Of a stretch of DNA of 6,063 nt, positions 5,927 to 6,063 are shown one piece after another (position 1 is the stretch's first letter; every line of letters begins with the position of its first letter). The translations under genes were made by a program, and so were the position numbers. The stretch spans positions 1 through 6,063 of the forward strand of contig CAWUJT010000111.1 in assembly GCA_963922715.1 (NCBI GenBank). Direction: 5' to 3'. Under the pieces are notes generated by a model. It ran no database searches. It was not told the origin of the DNA and worked only from the letters and a program-made list of their open reading frames with translations. Origin of the DNA: CAWUJT01 sp963922715 (GTDB lineage: Bacteria; Pseudomonadota; Alphaproteobacteria; Rhodobacterales; Rhodobacteraceae).

Positions 5927-6063
5927 CGGTCTTTTGCATGTGTTTTGGGGATATTTATATGCTAAGCCTTCAACCGCAATCCATAAGGCGCTCTTTGACA
6001 GGAAAAGACCCTGGCTTTTGCCGCAAAGGCCACATAAAGGAAACACGGAATAACTGATCCACT
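5927..6063. other. Region upstream of the S4-protein gene, no recognised gene
   Basis: 137 bp. On the minus strand one frame is open into the S4 gene. The other two stay open from the window edge to stops at 5962-5964 and 5970-5972, so the C-terminus of an upstream gene could lie here. None of the three translations looks like the end of a known protein, including the helicase expected from synteny. TATAAA on minus (5954-5959) could serve as a -10 box for the S4 gene, but no matching -35 is seen. Confidence 0.45.

Noticed and set aside
5995..6000. Perfect TTGACA on the plus strand
   Set aside because: No -10-like sequence lies 16-18 bp downstream and no plus-strand gene follows.
5927..6046. 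40-residue N-terminal extension of the S4 protein
   Set aside because: The composition is unlike the family, and S4 homology begins right after ATG 5926.

Overview
The window looks like chromosomal DNA from an alphaproteobacterium, most likely Rhodobacterales (Roseobacter group). The grounds are protein similarity recalled from memory: a CarD protein of the Rhodobacter type, the S4-protein / 7Fe-ferredoxin / CarD gene order, a phosphotransacetylase fused to a MaoC-like domain, and divergent cobT and cobS. Base composition is moderately GC-rich in genes and clearly AT-rich in the carD leader. There is no sign of a mobile element, CRISPR array, tRNA, rRNA or phage gene.

Layout: positions 23-3586 hold a tightly packed minus-strand cluster, read cobT -> MaoC-Pta fusion -> ackA. 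The first two genes overlap by 8 nt and the last two by 1 nt. A compact 49-bp divergent gap separates cobT from cobS (3636-4367, plus strand). cobS converges on carD, and a symmetric hairpin at 4368-4394 with an A-tract and a T-tract can terminate transcription from both sides. Positions 4412-5926 hold a second minus-strand group, read S4 RNA-binding protein -> 7Fe ferredoxin fdxA -> carD. A 266-bp AT-rich leader before carD contains two promoter-like sequences. The last 137 bp (5927-6063) hold no gene I can recognise.

Functionally, CobT activates the lower-ligand base dimethylbenzimidazole to alpha-ribazole phosphate. CobS joins the ribazole unit to adenosylcobinamide-GDP, so the pair covers late nucleotide-loop assembly of cobalamin. 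Pta and AckA interconvert acetyl-CoA, acetyl phosphate and acetate with ATP gain or use. CarD acts on RNA polymerase at promoters, FdxA is a small electron carrier, and the S4 protein probably binds ribosomal RNA.

Most of the window is ordinary core metabolism. I did not find a new system. The points most worth checking are the Asn in place of the catalytic Asp in the MaoC-like domain of the Pta fusion, the translational overlap of cobT with the acetate genes, the corrected GTG start of carD, and the long carD leader.
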